From contig CAVEUM010000006.1 in NCBI GenBank assembly GCA_963618735.1, positions 38,916 through 102,915 on the forward strand: 64,000 nt of DNA. The letters run 5' to 3'. This document shows positions 44,191-52,555 of the stretch, in pieces; position 1 is the first letter of the stretch, and every line of letters begins with the position of its first letter. Under the pieces are notes generated by a model that saw only the letters and a program-made list of their open reading frames with translations, had not been told where the DNA came from and made no database searches. Both the position numbers and the translations under genes were made by a program. This DNA is from CAKUFA01 sp963618735. GTDB taxonomy: Bacteria > Bacillota > Clostridia > Christensenellales > Aristaeellaceae.

Positions 44191-45120
44191 TTAGGCGGCA
44201 GGAGCAACCTCGGTTTCCGCAGCGTTGGTCAGGAACTCCAGCAGAGCCTTGGCGGCATCAGCCAGACGCGGGCCGGGACGAGTGAAGGAATCGCTGTCAG
44301 CATTGAAGATATTGCCGTTTGCAACAGCCGTCACATTGGACCAGCCTTCGCGCTGCTCGATTTCTTCCACAGGGGTAGGACCCTCGCCATAGTAGGAAGA
44401 GGTGGTGACGATGTAGTCAGGATTGCGCTCCAGAACCTGCTCCTCGGACACGGAAGCCCAGCCATCCACATCGGCGAAGATGTTGGTCAGACCCAGCATG
44501 TCAGCAATCTCGGCCATGAACGTGCCATTGCCGCCCGTCCACAGACCCCACTGCAGGGGAGAAATCTCAAAGTACACGGTCTTGCCGGCAAAATCAGCAT
44601 TGGCAGCTGCAGCCTTCACTTCTTCAAAAGTGTCCTTCATGTCTTCCACCAGCGCGGCGGCTTCGTCGTTCTTGTCGACCACCTTGCCGATGAGCTCGAT
44701 GGCGGTGTACACACCCTCAACGCCGTCTTCCTTGGTCATGACCACCTTGATGCCGGCGTTTTCCAGAGCTTCTACCTGCTCGGTGGTCTGGGACATGGTG
44801 TCCATGATGACGACATCAGGATTCAGGGCAACGATCTCTTCCACGTTCAGCTCAGAGCCAGACTTCACAGAAGGAACGTTCAGTGCGTCGGCAGGATAGT
44901 CGCAGTATTCGCCGCGGCCAACCAGCGTATCACCGGCGCCCAGGGCGTAGAGCACTTCCACATTGGCGGCGGTGATGGCCACAATGCGGGTGGCAGGTGC
45001 ATCCAGGGTCACAGTACGGTCGGTCATGTCCGTAACTTCGATGGACGTTCCCTCAGCGGAAACGGCGGTGCAGGCCAGCAGCATTGCCATGGCCAGCAGC
45101 AGAGAGAGCAGCTTCTTCAT
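44191..45120 (-). CDS. btuF: Corrinoid-binding protein of ABC transporter
   Basis: A 309-residue exported protein with a signal peptide (MKKLLSLLLAMAMLLACTAV); LLAC could be a lipobox with Cys17. The mature part is a two-lobed class III binding protein: RIVAITAANVEVLYALGAGD opens it and NPDVVIMDTM follows. It delivers the ligand to BtuC. AGGAGGG lies ten bases before ATG 45120. The gene is the first of the operon, directly behind a riboswitch-controlled terminator. Confidence 0.93.
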   Translation of the reverse strand: MKKLLSLLLAMAMLLACTAVSAEGTSIEVTDMTDRTVTLDAPATRIVAITAANVEVLYALGAGDTLVGRGEYCDYPADALNVPSVKSGSELNVEEIVALNPDVVIMDTMSQTTEQVEALENAGIKVVMTKEDGVEGVYTAIELIGKVVDKNDEAAALVEDMKDTFEEVKAAAANADFAGKTVYFEISPLQWGLWTGGNGTFMAEIADMLGLTNIFADVDGWASVSEEQVLERNPDYIVTTSSYYGEGPTPVEEIEQREGWSNVTAVANGNIFNADSDSFTRPGPRLADAAKALLEFLTNAAETEVAPAA

Positions 45121-45170
45121 TTGGGTAAACCCTCCTTTTATTTTCGGCAAATGAAACAGCGGAGGGGCAC

Positions 45171-45202
45171 AAAAAACACGCTTTTCCATCAGGAAAGGCG
45201 TG
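45171..45202 (-). terminator. Riboswitch-controlled terminator before btuF
   Basis: Minus strand: CACGCCTTTCC and GGAAAAGCGTG form a stem with a four-base loop, then six T's. It lies between the cobalamin aptamer and the btuF start. Confidence 0.85.
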
Positions 45203-45271
45203 CAAACATCAAATCACGGCCAAAACATCGACCGAGATGCTGTCACTTTCCCATCCCCAGAGGAAGTAAAA

Positions 45272-45475
45272 CTTGCCGCATTGCTGACAGGTCTCCCGAC
45301 TTGGCTTCATCCGATGATGACACCTTCCCATCTTTGGCAGAATGACTGCTTTCAGACAGTGGCCGCATTCCCGTAGGAACGCATGTCATTTCGTCTGCTT
45401 CACGGTTACTGGGATAGTTCGGGACTCGCACCCGATTCCCATGGCGCGTATGCGTCGTGCGTCGCCGCACATCAG
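45272..45475 (-). ncRNA. Cobalamin riboswitch
   Basis: On the minus strand the core GGGTGCGAGTCCCGAAC, then CCCAGTAACCGTGAAGC, and the B12 box AAGTCGGGAGACCTGTC (about 45288-45304) are in the order and spacing of the cobalamin aptamer. It precedes the btuFCD operon, with a promoter at 45500-45528 and a terminator at 45171-45202. High corrinoid should stop transcription. The outer limits are approximate. Confidence 0.92.
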
Positions 45476-45499
45476 CAGGGCTGTTCATTTGTCGATGCT

Positions 45500-45528
45500 A
45501 TTATACCGTTCTTGGGGACGTGTGTCAA
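45500..45528 (-). promoter_or_regulatory. btuFCD promoter
   Basis: Minus-strand TTGACA (45523-45528), 17-base spacer, TATAAT (45500-45505). Confidence 0.88.
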
Positions 45529-45576
45529 TGCCGGGGCGTCTCGATTTAGTACAGGCAGATGTCCTCGCAGCGGCCA

Positions 45577-46347
45577 TCAATCGTCCTTGCAGCCCATCAG
45601 CAGCGCTTGCAAGGCATCGTAGCAGGCGGGTGTTGCACACAGGAAAGAAATGGCTCCTGTATAGGTCAGTCCGCCGCCCAGAATGTTGCCTGCCTTGCCG
45701 CCGGCTTCCTCCACCAGCAGGGAGCCGGCACAGTAATCCCATGGCTGAAGCTGCCATTCAAAGCTGGCTTCGCATCGGCCAGCGGCAATGTCACACAAAT
45801 CCCGTGCGGCTGTACCGGAGCGGCGAATATCCGCGCAGTGGAGGAGAATCTGCTCCATGGAGCGTGCCGTCAGGGGAGCCAGAGAAGATTCATAAGGAGA
45901 AGAGCCAAAGGCAACCAACGCGTTTTCAAAGGAAACAGAGGATACGCGGAGACGCTCGTCATTGCAGTAGGCACCCTTGCCGCGCTCGGCATGATACAGC
46001 TCCTTGTGGTAAGGATCATAAATGGCGCCAAAGGCAGGCTTGCCGTTCTCCAGCGCACCAATGGAAATAACCGATGCGCGGCGGTGACGCATGTAGTTGG
46101 TGGTGCCGTCAATGGGGTCAATCACGAAGGTCAGCCCATCGTGCAGATGATGCACGTCCTCTTCCTCGGCCAGAAAGTGCGCTTCGGGCCAACGCTTGCT
46201 GAGCTGCTCCTCCAGCAGAGCCTGCACGGCAACATCAGCTTCCGTAACGAAATTGGCATGACCGGATTTTTTATAAACCTCGGGCGCGGCATAGCTGAGC
46301 ATCTTTTCGCCAGCCAGAAGCAAAATATCCTCAAGTGCACTGCGCAT
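45577..46347 (-). CDS. Inositol-monophosphatase-family protein
   Basis: A 256-residue phosphatase. Metal ligands appear in AEEED, DPIDGTTNYM and WDYCAGSLLVEEAGG, the last showing the second conserved aspartate. Members dephosphorylate inositol phosphate, fructose-1,6-bisphosphate or adenosine bisphosphate; the substrate here is not evident. GGAAGGA precedes ATG 46347. It overlaps the preceding gene by 17 bases and ends the operon. Confidence 0.87.
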   Translation of the reverse strand: MRSALEDILLLAGEKMLSYAAPEVYKKSGHANFVTEADVAVQALLEEQLSKRWPEAHFLAEEEDVHHLHDGLTFVIDPIDGTTNYMRHRRASVISIGALENGKPAFGAIYDPYHKELYHAERGKGAYCNDERLRVSSVSFENALVAFGSSPYESSLAPLTARSMEQILLHCADIRRSGTAARDLCDIAAGRCEASFEWQLQPWDYCAGSLLVEEAGGKAGNILGGGLTYTGAISFLCATPACYDALQALLMGCKDD

Positions 46348-47056
46348 GATATCCTTCCTTCCCTGCTTCCAAATGAAGCAAAACGATTTCACAGGGATTT
46401 CCCCAGCGCGGCATGTGGCTGGAATTGGTCATGCCGCTGGAAACCAGCAGGTGCCCATCATCATACAAGCCGTGCGTAAGCGAAGGGAAAATTCCCTGTC
46501 CGGGGGAGTACAGTCCCTGTCCTCTGATGCAAATCTGCCCGCCGTGGGCGTGGCCGGAAACCGTCAGGTCAAGCGCATACCGCTTGACATACCGTGCATA
46601 CCATTCAGGGTGATGGCACATGAGCAGCCGAAAGCCACGCGTCAGGGACATTTCTTCCAGCCATCCTGTGCGGATTTCATCCTTCGGGGCGGCACTCAGT
46701 CCGCCAAGATAAATGCCGCGGAAGCGCATAAAGCGATTGTCCAGCAACGTTACCCGGCTTTTTTCCAGCAGGGGACGAAATTGCGGCCAGTCGGTGCTTT
46801 TCCACTCATGATTTCCTTTGGAAAAGAACGTTGGCGCTATGCGGGGCGCTTCTGTCAAAAATTCCTGCGCATATTGCGTTCCTGCATGGTGCCTGTTCAG
46901 CAAATCACCCACCAGCAAAATGCCATCCACGCCGGAAAGAGATGGCAGAATATCATCAAAGGGCGCGTTGTGCAGATCGCTTAGCACGGCCAAAGTCAAT
47001 GGTTCGGTGATATGACTGGAAGAAACTGTATAGTGACAAACGACGCGGGGGGTCAT
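46331..47056 (-). CDS. Metallophosphoesterase (YkuE-like)
   Basis: A 241-residue calcineurin-type phosphoesterase: SDLHNAPF, VGDLLN, GNHEW and GHAHGGQ supply the dinuclear metal site. Related proteins act on lipid or nucleotide phosphates. No signal peptide is visible, although a YkuE-like membrane-facing role is possible. GGAG precedes ATG 47056. It overlaps both neighbours, so the operon is translationally coupled. Confidence 0.88.
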   Translation of the reverse strand: MTPRVVCHYTVSSSHITEPLTLAVLSDLHNAPFDDILPSLSGVDGILLVGDLLNRHHAGTQYAQEFLTEAPRIAPTFFSKGNHEWKSTDWPQFRPLLEKSRVTLLDNRFMRFRGIYLGGLSAAPKDEIRTGWLEEMSLTRGFRLLMCHHPEWYARYVKRYALDLTVSGHAHGGQICIRGQGLYSPGQGIFPSLTHGLYDDGHLLVSSGMTNSSHMPRWGNPCEIVLLHLEAGKEGYHAQCT

Positions 47057-47976
47057 ACCTCGACTCCTTTGGCGGCCAGATTGCGGCGAATCTGCAGCAT
47101 GCCATGCTGATGCAGTCCGATCAGAACGAGTCCCAACAGAAGGGCTGCACCGCCGCTGATCCAAAGCACAGGCATCAGCTTAACAAGAAGCAGCGAGCAT
47201 TGCAGCGAAAGCATGGAAGAAACCTGGCCGATCCAGCCGGGGATATTCAGCAAGGTGATGCCTGCACTCATCAAAAGCATCAGCAGACCAGCGGCCGCAA
47301 TGGCACCGCCAATGTAAGCAAGCGCGCGCAGGGGACGACGTGCCATCACCAGCACAGTCAGGCACATGAGCATTGCACTGACACCCAGCAGAATCCAGGG
47401 AAGATGCGGAAGAACAGAGGTGTATTTTGCCACGCTGATCCGCTGCAGCACCTGAGACATGCCCAGTGAGATCAGTGCGCTGCGTACAGGCAGAACGGTT
47501 TCCTGTACCGTTTGCGCAATGACAGCGGCAATTTCATCACGGGCAATGGCACGGCGGCGACCCGTGGAGGTACTCTCCTTGAATTGCTCGTCTGCCATGA
47601 TGGCCTCGGTCATGTCGGTGGTGGGCCACGCAGGGGCGCTCAGAGAGGGCGCCGTGCCCAGCAAGCTCGTCCACCAGGCAATGACCTCCTGATTGTAGCT
47701 CTTGATGGCATCATCCGTTAAAAAGGCCGTGACGGTTTCCTTGTTGAAGGAGTAGGTTTCCGTCAGTGCATCCACCTTGGCGAAAATCTTTTCCTTCTGG
47801 GCGGCAAGCACCTCATCGGACAGGGCGACACTTTCATGCAGAGAAGTGTTGTTGATGAGATGACTCACCAGCGCGGTACAACCCGAGAGAAAAAGACAAA
47901 GTGTCATCAGCAGTGCCAGCACAGCGGAAACCGTGTGGGCAAAAGCACCAGGCATACCGGAAATTCTTTTGCTCAT
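47053..47976 (-). CDS. Hypothetical multi-pass membrane protein
   Basis: A 307-residue protein I do not recognise. It has an N-terminal hydrophobic segment ending in LSGC (residues 30-33, possible lipobox), an extracytoplasmic part of about 150 residues and three further membrane helices (about 195-215, 220-245 and 265-290), ending in a basic cytoplasmic tail. Its ATG overlaps the stop of the 51-residue gene (ATGA) and its stop overlaps the next start, so all four proteins should be made together. Confidence 0.75.
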   Translation of the reverse strand: MSKRISGMPGAFAHTVSAVLALLMTLCLFLSGCTALVSHLINNTSLHESVALSDEVLAAQKEKIFAKVDALTETYSFNKETVTAFLTDDAIKSYNQEVIAWWTSLLGTAPSLSAPAWPTTDMTEAIMADEQFKESTSTGRRRAIARDEIAAVIAQTVQETVLPVRSALISLGMSQVLQRISVAKYTSVLPHLPWILLGVSAMLMCLTVLVMARRPLRALAYIGGAIAAAGLLMLLMSAGITLLNIPGWIGQVSSMLSLQCSLLLVKLMPVLWISGGAALLLGLVLIGLHQHGMLQIRRNLAAKGVEV

Positions 47977-48128
47977 GGAATCACCACCATTTTCAGTGCG
48001 ATATTCAATAGATCCGTTAAAGTGGTGCCATAGGTAGAAAGCGCCCACACAGCAGCAATGACAAAGGGGGCAGCCAGACCCAACGGGAGCAGCCACCACA
48101 GCGGATGACGGCGGACATTCTGTTTCAT
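47973..48128 (-). CDS. Small membrane protein, 51 residues
   Basis: Too short for usual gene-calling. It has a basic N terminus (MKQNVRRHPL), a strong membrane helix from about Trp11 to Leu30, and a second amphipathic segment. GGAG lies before ATG 48128, and the stop overlaps the next start as ATGA. It opens the operon of the multi-pass membrane protein, phosphoesterase and IMPase-like gene, and probably partners the former. Confidence 0.72.
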   Translation of the reverse strand: MKQNVRRHPLWWLLPLGLAAPFVIAAVWALSTYGTTLTDLLNIALKMVVIP

Positions 48129-48154
48129 TTGTTGCTCCATCCTCATATGTTTTA

Positions 48155-48169
48155 GCAGACTGAGTCTGC
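48155..48169. promoter_or_regulatory. Operator-like dyad at the transcription start
   Basis: GCAGACT-G-AGTCTGC, a perfect 15-bp palindrome just downstream of the minus-strand -10 element and upstream of the 51-residue gene. Repressor-binding or leader-hairpin role possible. Confidence 0.4.
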
Positions 48170-48175
48170 CTGTCT

Positions 48176-48204
48176 ATTATAGCGTTATGGAATGAATTGC
48201 GCAA
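48176..48204 (-). promoter_or_regulatory. Promoter of the small-membrane-protein operon
   Basis: Minus-strand TTGCGC (48199-48204), 17-base spacer, TATAAT (48176-48181). Confidence 0.75.
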
Positions 48205-48396
48205 GGGAAAGGAATGAACAGATGCATTCCTGTGTGGCATACGGCGGCCTGTCGATGCCTTGTTCACACAACCGTCAAAAACTTTTCACTGCTTGTGCAG
48301 TTATTTCACCACATAACACACTTATTGGACGTGTATGATGAAACTGCAATCGGGGAGAATTCCCGAAAAAACGAAAACGAGGAGCGATGAACCGTC

Positions 48397-49485
48397 ATGA
48401 ACGAGCAACCCAAGAAAAAGAAAGCTGGCAAACGCTGGAAGCGCGTGCTGCGCAGAGTGATTGTTACACTGCTGATCCTGGCCATCCTTGGCCTGGGCGG
48501 CTGGTATGCGGTAGATCGGCTTCGTGCAGAATATACCGTGACCTATGATTCCTACACCGCTACGATCGGCAGCATTTCCAACGCGCTGAGTTTCAGCGGG
48601 AGCCTGGCACTGGTGGACAGCAAGACGTATACGGCTTCTTCCGATACAACGGTTCGCACTGTTTATGTAGCAGAAGGTGACACCGTCAAAAAGGGTGCGA
48701 AGCTGATGCGCCTGGCGGATGGCACCACCCTCACTGCCGACTTTGACGGCAAGGTCAACCAGGTGTATGTTTCAGCGGATGACGAAGTATCCTCCGGCAC
48801 CAGCCTTGTGCAGATTGCAGACTTCTCCCACATGAAGGTTAGTATGCGTGTGGATGAATACGACATTGCGGATGTCAGCGTCGGAACGGCCTGCACCGTG
48901 ACCGCAACGGCCACCGAAAAGACCTTCGAGTCCACTATTTCCTCCATCAATTACATTTCTGCTTCCTCCGGCAACGTGGCTTATTACACGGCAGTTGCCT
49001 ATGTGGATGTCAATGAGGACGGCATTTACCCCGGCATGCAGGTGACCGTCTCCATCCCGAAGGAAGCGGCAGAGAATGTCGTGATTCTGAAGGAGGACGC
49101 CTTGAGCTTCACGGCGACCAACAGCGCCTATGTTTACATGAAGGGTGAAGATGACGAGATGACCACGGTGGACGTGGAAGTCGGCGTCAGCAACGGCAAG
49201 TACGTGGAAATCAAGAGCGGCGTCAGCGATGGCGATACCGTGTACGCGGTGGCAGAAACCACGACCACCACCAGCGGACTGAGCAGCATGCTGAGCGGCC
49301 TGTTCGGCGGCAGTCAGTTCACGCCTCAGATGGGCGGCGGTGGCGGCGGCAACATGGACTTCGGCAATATGGATTTCAGCAATTCCGACTTTGGCCCCAG
49401 CAGAGGCGGCAGCAGTGACAGCACCAATGGCACCGGCGGCGAACGCGGCGGCTTTGGCGGCGGCGGTCCGAATGGCGGCAACTGA
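48397..49485 (+). CDS. Efflux adaptor protein (HlyD/MacA type) with glycine-rich tail
   Basis: A 362-residue membrane-fusion-type protein. A lysine-rich N terminus is followed by one membrane helix (residues 20-40), a biotinyl-lipoyl-like domain in two parts (VYVAEGDTVKKGAKLMRLADG) and beta-barrel domains. The last 50 residues are glycine-, asparagine- and serine-rich and probably disordered. GAGGAG is 12 bases before ATG 48397, with a nearer out-of-frame ATG, an unusual start. It begins the MacAB-like operon. Confidence 0.88.
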   Translation: MNEQPKKKKAGKRWKRVLRRVIVTLLILAILGLGGWYAVDRLRAEYTVTYDSYTATIGSISNALSFSGSLALVDSKTYTASSDTTVRTVYVAEGDTVKKGAKLMRLADGTTLTADFDGKVNQVYVSADDEVSSGTSLVQIADFSHMKVSMRVDEYDIADVSVGTACTVTATATEKTFESTISSINYISASSGNVAYYTAVAYVDVNEDGIYPGMQVTVSIPKEAAENVVILKEDALSFTATNSAYVYMKGEDDEMTTVDVEVGVSNGKYVEIKSGVSDGDTVYAVAETTTTTSGLSSMLSGLFGGSQFTPQMGGGGGGNMDFGNMDFSNSDFGPSRGGSSDSTNGTGGERGGFGGGGPNGGN

Positions 49486-49499
49486 GATGGAGGCACCGT

Positions 49500-50207
49500 A
49501 TGAGTGAGGTTATGACAGATGCCTTCTTCGAAATGAAGAAAATCAACAAGTATTATCACATGGGTGAAGAAGATGTGCACGTGCTCAAGGATGTGGATCT
49601 GACCGTGCGGGAAGGCGAGTACCTTTCTATCCTGGGTCCTTCTGGTTCCGGCAAGTCTACCCTGATGAACATCATTGGCTGCCTGGATGTTGCCTCGGAA
49701 GGCAGCTACACCCTCCACGGCATCCCTATTGAGGAGCTCACAGACGTGGAGCTGGCACACCTTCGCAGCAAGGAAATCGGCTTCATCTTTCAGAATTCGC
49801 AGCTGCTTCCCAGACTCAACGCGCAGAAGAATGTAGAGCTTCCTCTGATCTATGCAGGCATTGCTCCCAAGGAGCGGCACAAGCGTGCCAGGGCCATGCT
49901 GGAACGTGTGGGCTTGGCAGACCGCATGGATCACTATCCCAACCAGTTGTCCGGCGGACAGCAGCAGCGCGTTGCCATTGCGCGGGCATTGGTGGGCAAT
50001 CCTACGATTCTCCTGGCAGACGAGCCGACTGGCGCTTTGGATCAGAAGACGGGTGCCCAGGTGATGGAGCTGTTTTCCGAACTGAACTGTGAAGGCCGCA
50101 CCATCATCATGATTACCCATGATATGCACATCGCATCCCATGCCAAGCGCGTGGTGCACATTATTGACGGTGTGCTGACAGAAGGGGGAGAGACGGACGA
50201 TGCTTAA
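49500..50207 (+). CDS. MacB-type ABC transporter ATP-binding protein
   Basis: A 235-residue ATPase of the LolD/MacB class: GPSGSGKST, FIFQNSQLLPRL, LSGGQQQRVAIARAL and LLADEPTGALD. It drives the FtsX-like permease that follows and overlaps by eight bases. The export substrate is unknown; antimicrobial peptides or antibiotics are typical. Confidence 0.93.
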   Translation: MSEVMTDAFFEMKKINKYYHMGEEDVHVLKDVDLTVREGEYLSILGPSGSGKSTLMNIIGCLDVASEGSYTLHGIPIEELTDVELAHLRSKEIGFIFQNSQLLPRLNAQKNVELPLIYAGIAPKERHKRARAMLERVGLADRMDHYPNQLSGGQQQRVAIARALVGNPTILLADEPTGALDQKTGAQVMELFSELNCEGRTIIMITHDMHIASHAKRVVHIIDGVLTEGGETDDA

Positions 50208-51408
50208 GAAGATTCGATCCGTGCTGGTGATGCTCCGTGAGTGCATCTCCATGTCGGTCAGCAACATCCTCGGCAACCGCGTTCGTTCCTTCCTGACCAT
50301 TCTGGGCATCATGATTGGCGTCGCCGCGGTGATTGCACTGATTACCACGGTGTCCGGCGTCAGCGGCGCCCTGTCTTCTTCCTTCTCCTCCATGGGCGCC
50401 GGTACCCTGACGGTGAATGTCTCCGGCAGCGACCTGAAATCGGGCATGACCACGGAAGACCTGGAAACGCTGACGGAGCTGGATGAAATTGACGGCATCA
50501 CCCCCACGGTGAGCCTGTCTGCCCGCGTCAGCTACGGCGGAAGCTACGAAAGCAGCATCTCTGTGGCTGGCAAAAATGCTTATTACTTCAACACCAATGA
50601 TGTGAAGCTGCGAGGCAGAACGCTGAATATCGTTGATGAAAACAATTCTTCCTACGTCTGCATGATTAACCAGGACATCATTGATGATTTCTTTTTCGGC
50701 ATTGACCCTGTGGGTGAAACGCTGTACATCAGCGGCATTCCCTTCTACATCGTCGGTATTTTCTCTGATGAAAACACGGAGAGCCTGGCCAGCGCCTTTA
50801 ACGGCAGCAGCGATATTCTGGTCCCGTACACCACGGCGCTGAAGATGAACAACGAAAGTGAGGTTACCAACTTCACGGTTTATCTGGCAGATGGCGTGGA
50901 CTCGGACACCGCGGCGGACAAGATTGAAGACACCATGGACGCCATGTTCAGCTACGAGGACGATTGCTTTACCATCACCACCATGAGCAGCGTGGAGGAC
51001 ACCATGAATGAGATGCTCTCCATGATGACCATGCTGCTGGCAGGCATCGCGTCCATTGCCCTGGTTGTCGGCGGCATCGGCATCATGAACATGATGCTGA
51101 CGACTGTGACGGAACGTACCGTGGAAATCGGCCTGAAAAAGGCACTGGGCGCCATTCCGTGGCAGATTCAGATTCAGTTCCTGATTGAGTCCTTCCTGCT
51201 GTCCATCATTGGCGGCCTGGTGGGCGTAATCTGCGGTTTGATCCTTTCCTACATCCTGTGCCAGGTGATGAGCACGACCTTTACGATTTCTGTAAGCGCC
51301 ATTGCACTGGGCGTTGGCTTCTCGGCAGCAGTTGGCATTCTCTTCGGCTGGGCACCTGCCCGCAAGGCCAGCAGGCTGAATCCTATCGATGCACTGCGGT
51401 CCATGTAA
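50200..51408 (+). CDS. MacB/FtsX-type ABC permease
   Basis: A 402-residue permease. One N-terminal helix (FLTILGIMIGVAAVIAL) is followed by an extracellular MacB-like domain of about 230 residues, then three C-terminal helices with the FtsX signature GGIGIMNMMLTTVTERTVEIGL in part and EIGLKKALGA. A mechanotransmitter rather than transport channel in relatives. The start overlaps the ATPase stop. Confidence 0.92.
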   Translation: MLKKIRSVLVMLRECISMSVSNILGNRVRSFLTILGIMIGVAAVIALITTVSGVSGALSSSFSSMGAGTLTVNVSGSDLKSGMTTEDLETLTELDEIDGITPTVSLSARVSYGGSYESSISVAGKNAYYFNTNDVKLRGRTLNIVDENNSSYVCMINQDIIDDFFFGIDPVGETLYISGIPFYIVGIFSDENTESLASAFNGSSDILVPYTTALKMNNESEVTNFTVYLADGVDSDTAADKIEDTMDAMFSYEDDCFTITTMSSVEDTMNEMLSMMTMLLAGIASIALVVGGIGIMNMMLTTVTERTVEIGLKKALGAIPWQIQIQFLIESFLLSIIGGLVGVICGLILSYILCQVMSTTFTISVSAIALGVGFSAAVGILFGWAPARKASRLNPIDALRSM

Positions 51409-51428
51409 TGAAAAGGAGGAATATCCCG

Positions 51429-52484
51429 ATGAAAAAACATATTCTGCCTGCGGTGTTGGCCGCAGCACTCATGCTGATGCCTGTTGCAAATGCTGAGACC
51501 ATCACGCTTAGCGGCACGGTAGCAGCAGCGGAGGAAACAGTTGCTTACGCGCCCATTGGCGGCACCATTGAAACGGTTCATGTCACGGCAGGACAGAAGG
51601 TCAGCAAGGGTGATCCGCTTGTGACGCTGAAAACCACGAAGGTGTATGCCAGCCAGTCGGGTACCATCACGGGCATTCTGGGTCAGGTTGGCGAGGACGC
51701 TGACACGGTGGTGGAAAACTATAGCGGTGTGATGTTCATGGAAGGCGATGTCCGTTTCACCTTGTCCGCATCCACTTCTAACGCCTATAAGTCCGCAGAA
51801 ACCAAGTACGTCCATGTAGGCGAAAACGTGTACCTGGTGAACACTTCAGATTCTGCTGTTACGGGCACAGGCGTGATTACCGCGGTCAGCGGCACGTCCT
51901 ACACGGTGGAGGTTACCAGCGGCGACTTTATCCCCGGCGAAAAGTATGACATTTACCGTGATGAAAGCCACACCTCCACCAGCCGCATTGGCCGCGGTTC
52001 GGTCAGTCGGACGGATCCTGTTGCGGTTACGGGCAGCGGCTGCATTGTGTCCATTGCTGTGCAGAATGGCGACTACGTGGAGCGCGGTCAGCTGCTCTTT
52101 GAAACCCTGACGGGTACTACGGACAATGGCGAAGTCCCCGGCACCACCATTTACGCTGAAGAAGACGGCATTGTGGAGGAAGTAAACGTCTCCGCAGGAA
52201 GCACCCTGACGAAGGGCGACGCTGTTGCGACCATCTGCAAGACAAACACGCTCTGCATGGAAGCGGAAGTGAACGAGAGTGACCTTGGCTACGTGAACGT
52301 GGGCGACACGGTGGACATGGAGTTCAACTGGAACGAGAATGTGACTGTAAGCGGCACGGTGACGGACATTTCCTACAGCGCTACCTCTGATTCCGGCACT
52401 GTAACCTACACGGTGCACATTACCTTTACCCCTGATGATACGACTCGCCTCGGCATGACGGCGACCATCAGCACAAGAGAATAA
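51429..52484 (+). CDS. Second efflux adaptor protein (HlyD type)
   Basis: A 351-residue exported protein: signal peptide MKKHILPAVLAAALMLMPVA, then lipoyl-like halves (GGTIETVHVTAGQKVSKGD and a second copy EEVNVSAGSTLTKGDAVATI) and a beta-barrel C-terminus. Unlike the first adaptor it has no retained membrane helix. AAAGGAGG precedes ATG 51429. An open frame back to 51258 overlaps the permease and is not used. A terminator follows. Confidence 0.88.
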   Translation: MKKHILPAVLAAALMLMPVANAETITLSGTVAAAEETVAYAPIGGTIETVHVTAGQKVSKGDPLVTLKTTKVYASQSGTITGILGQVGEDADTVVENYSGVMFMEGDVRFTLSASTSNAYKSAETKYVHVGENVYLVNTSDSAVTGTGVITAVSGTSYTVEVTSGDFIPGEKYDIYRDESHTSTSRIGRGSVSRTDPVAVTGSGCIVSIAVQNGDYVERGQLLFETLTGTTDNGEVPGTTIYAEEDGIVEEVNVSAGSTLTKGDAVATICKTNTLCMEAEVNESDLGYVNVGDTVDMEFNWNENVTVSGTVTDISYSATSDSGTVTYTVHITFTPDDTTRLGMTATISTRE

Positions 52485-52504
52485 GCTCGCTCCTCAAATA
52501 AAAG

Positions 52505-52540
52505 AAGGAAGTCCGCCAGAAGTGACGGACTTCCTTTTTG
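52505..52540. terminator. Terminator between the export operon and rluD
   Basis: An 11-bp perfect stem AAGGAAGTCCG with CGGACTTCCTT and T's; also suitable for the convergent rluD. Confidence 0.9.
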
Positions 52541-52555
52541 CTGCATTGATTTGAA

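Noticed and set aside
51258..51428. 57-residue extension of the second adaptor
   Set aside because: It overlaps the permease in another frame; the signal peptide and AAAGGAGG define the start at 51429.
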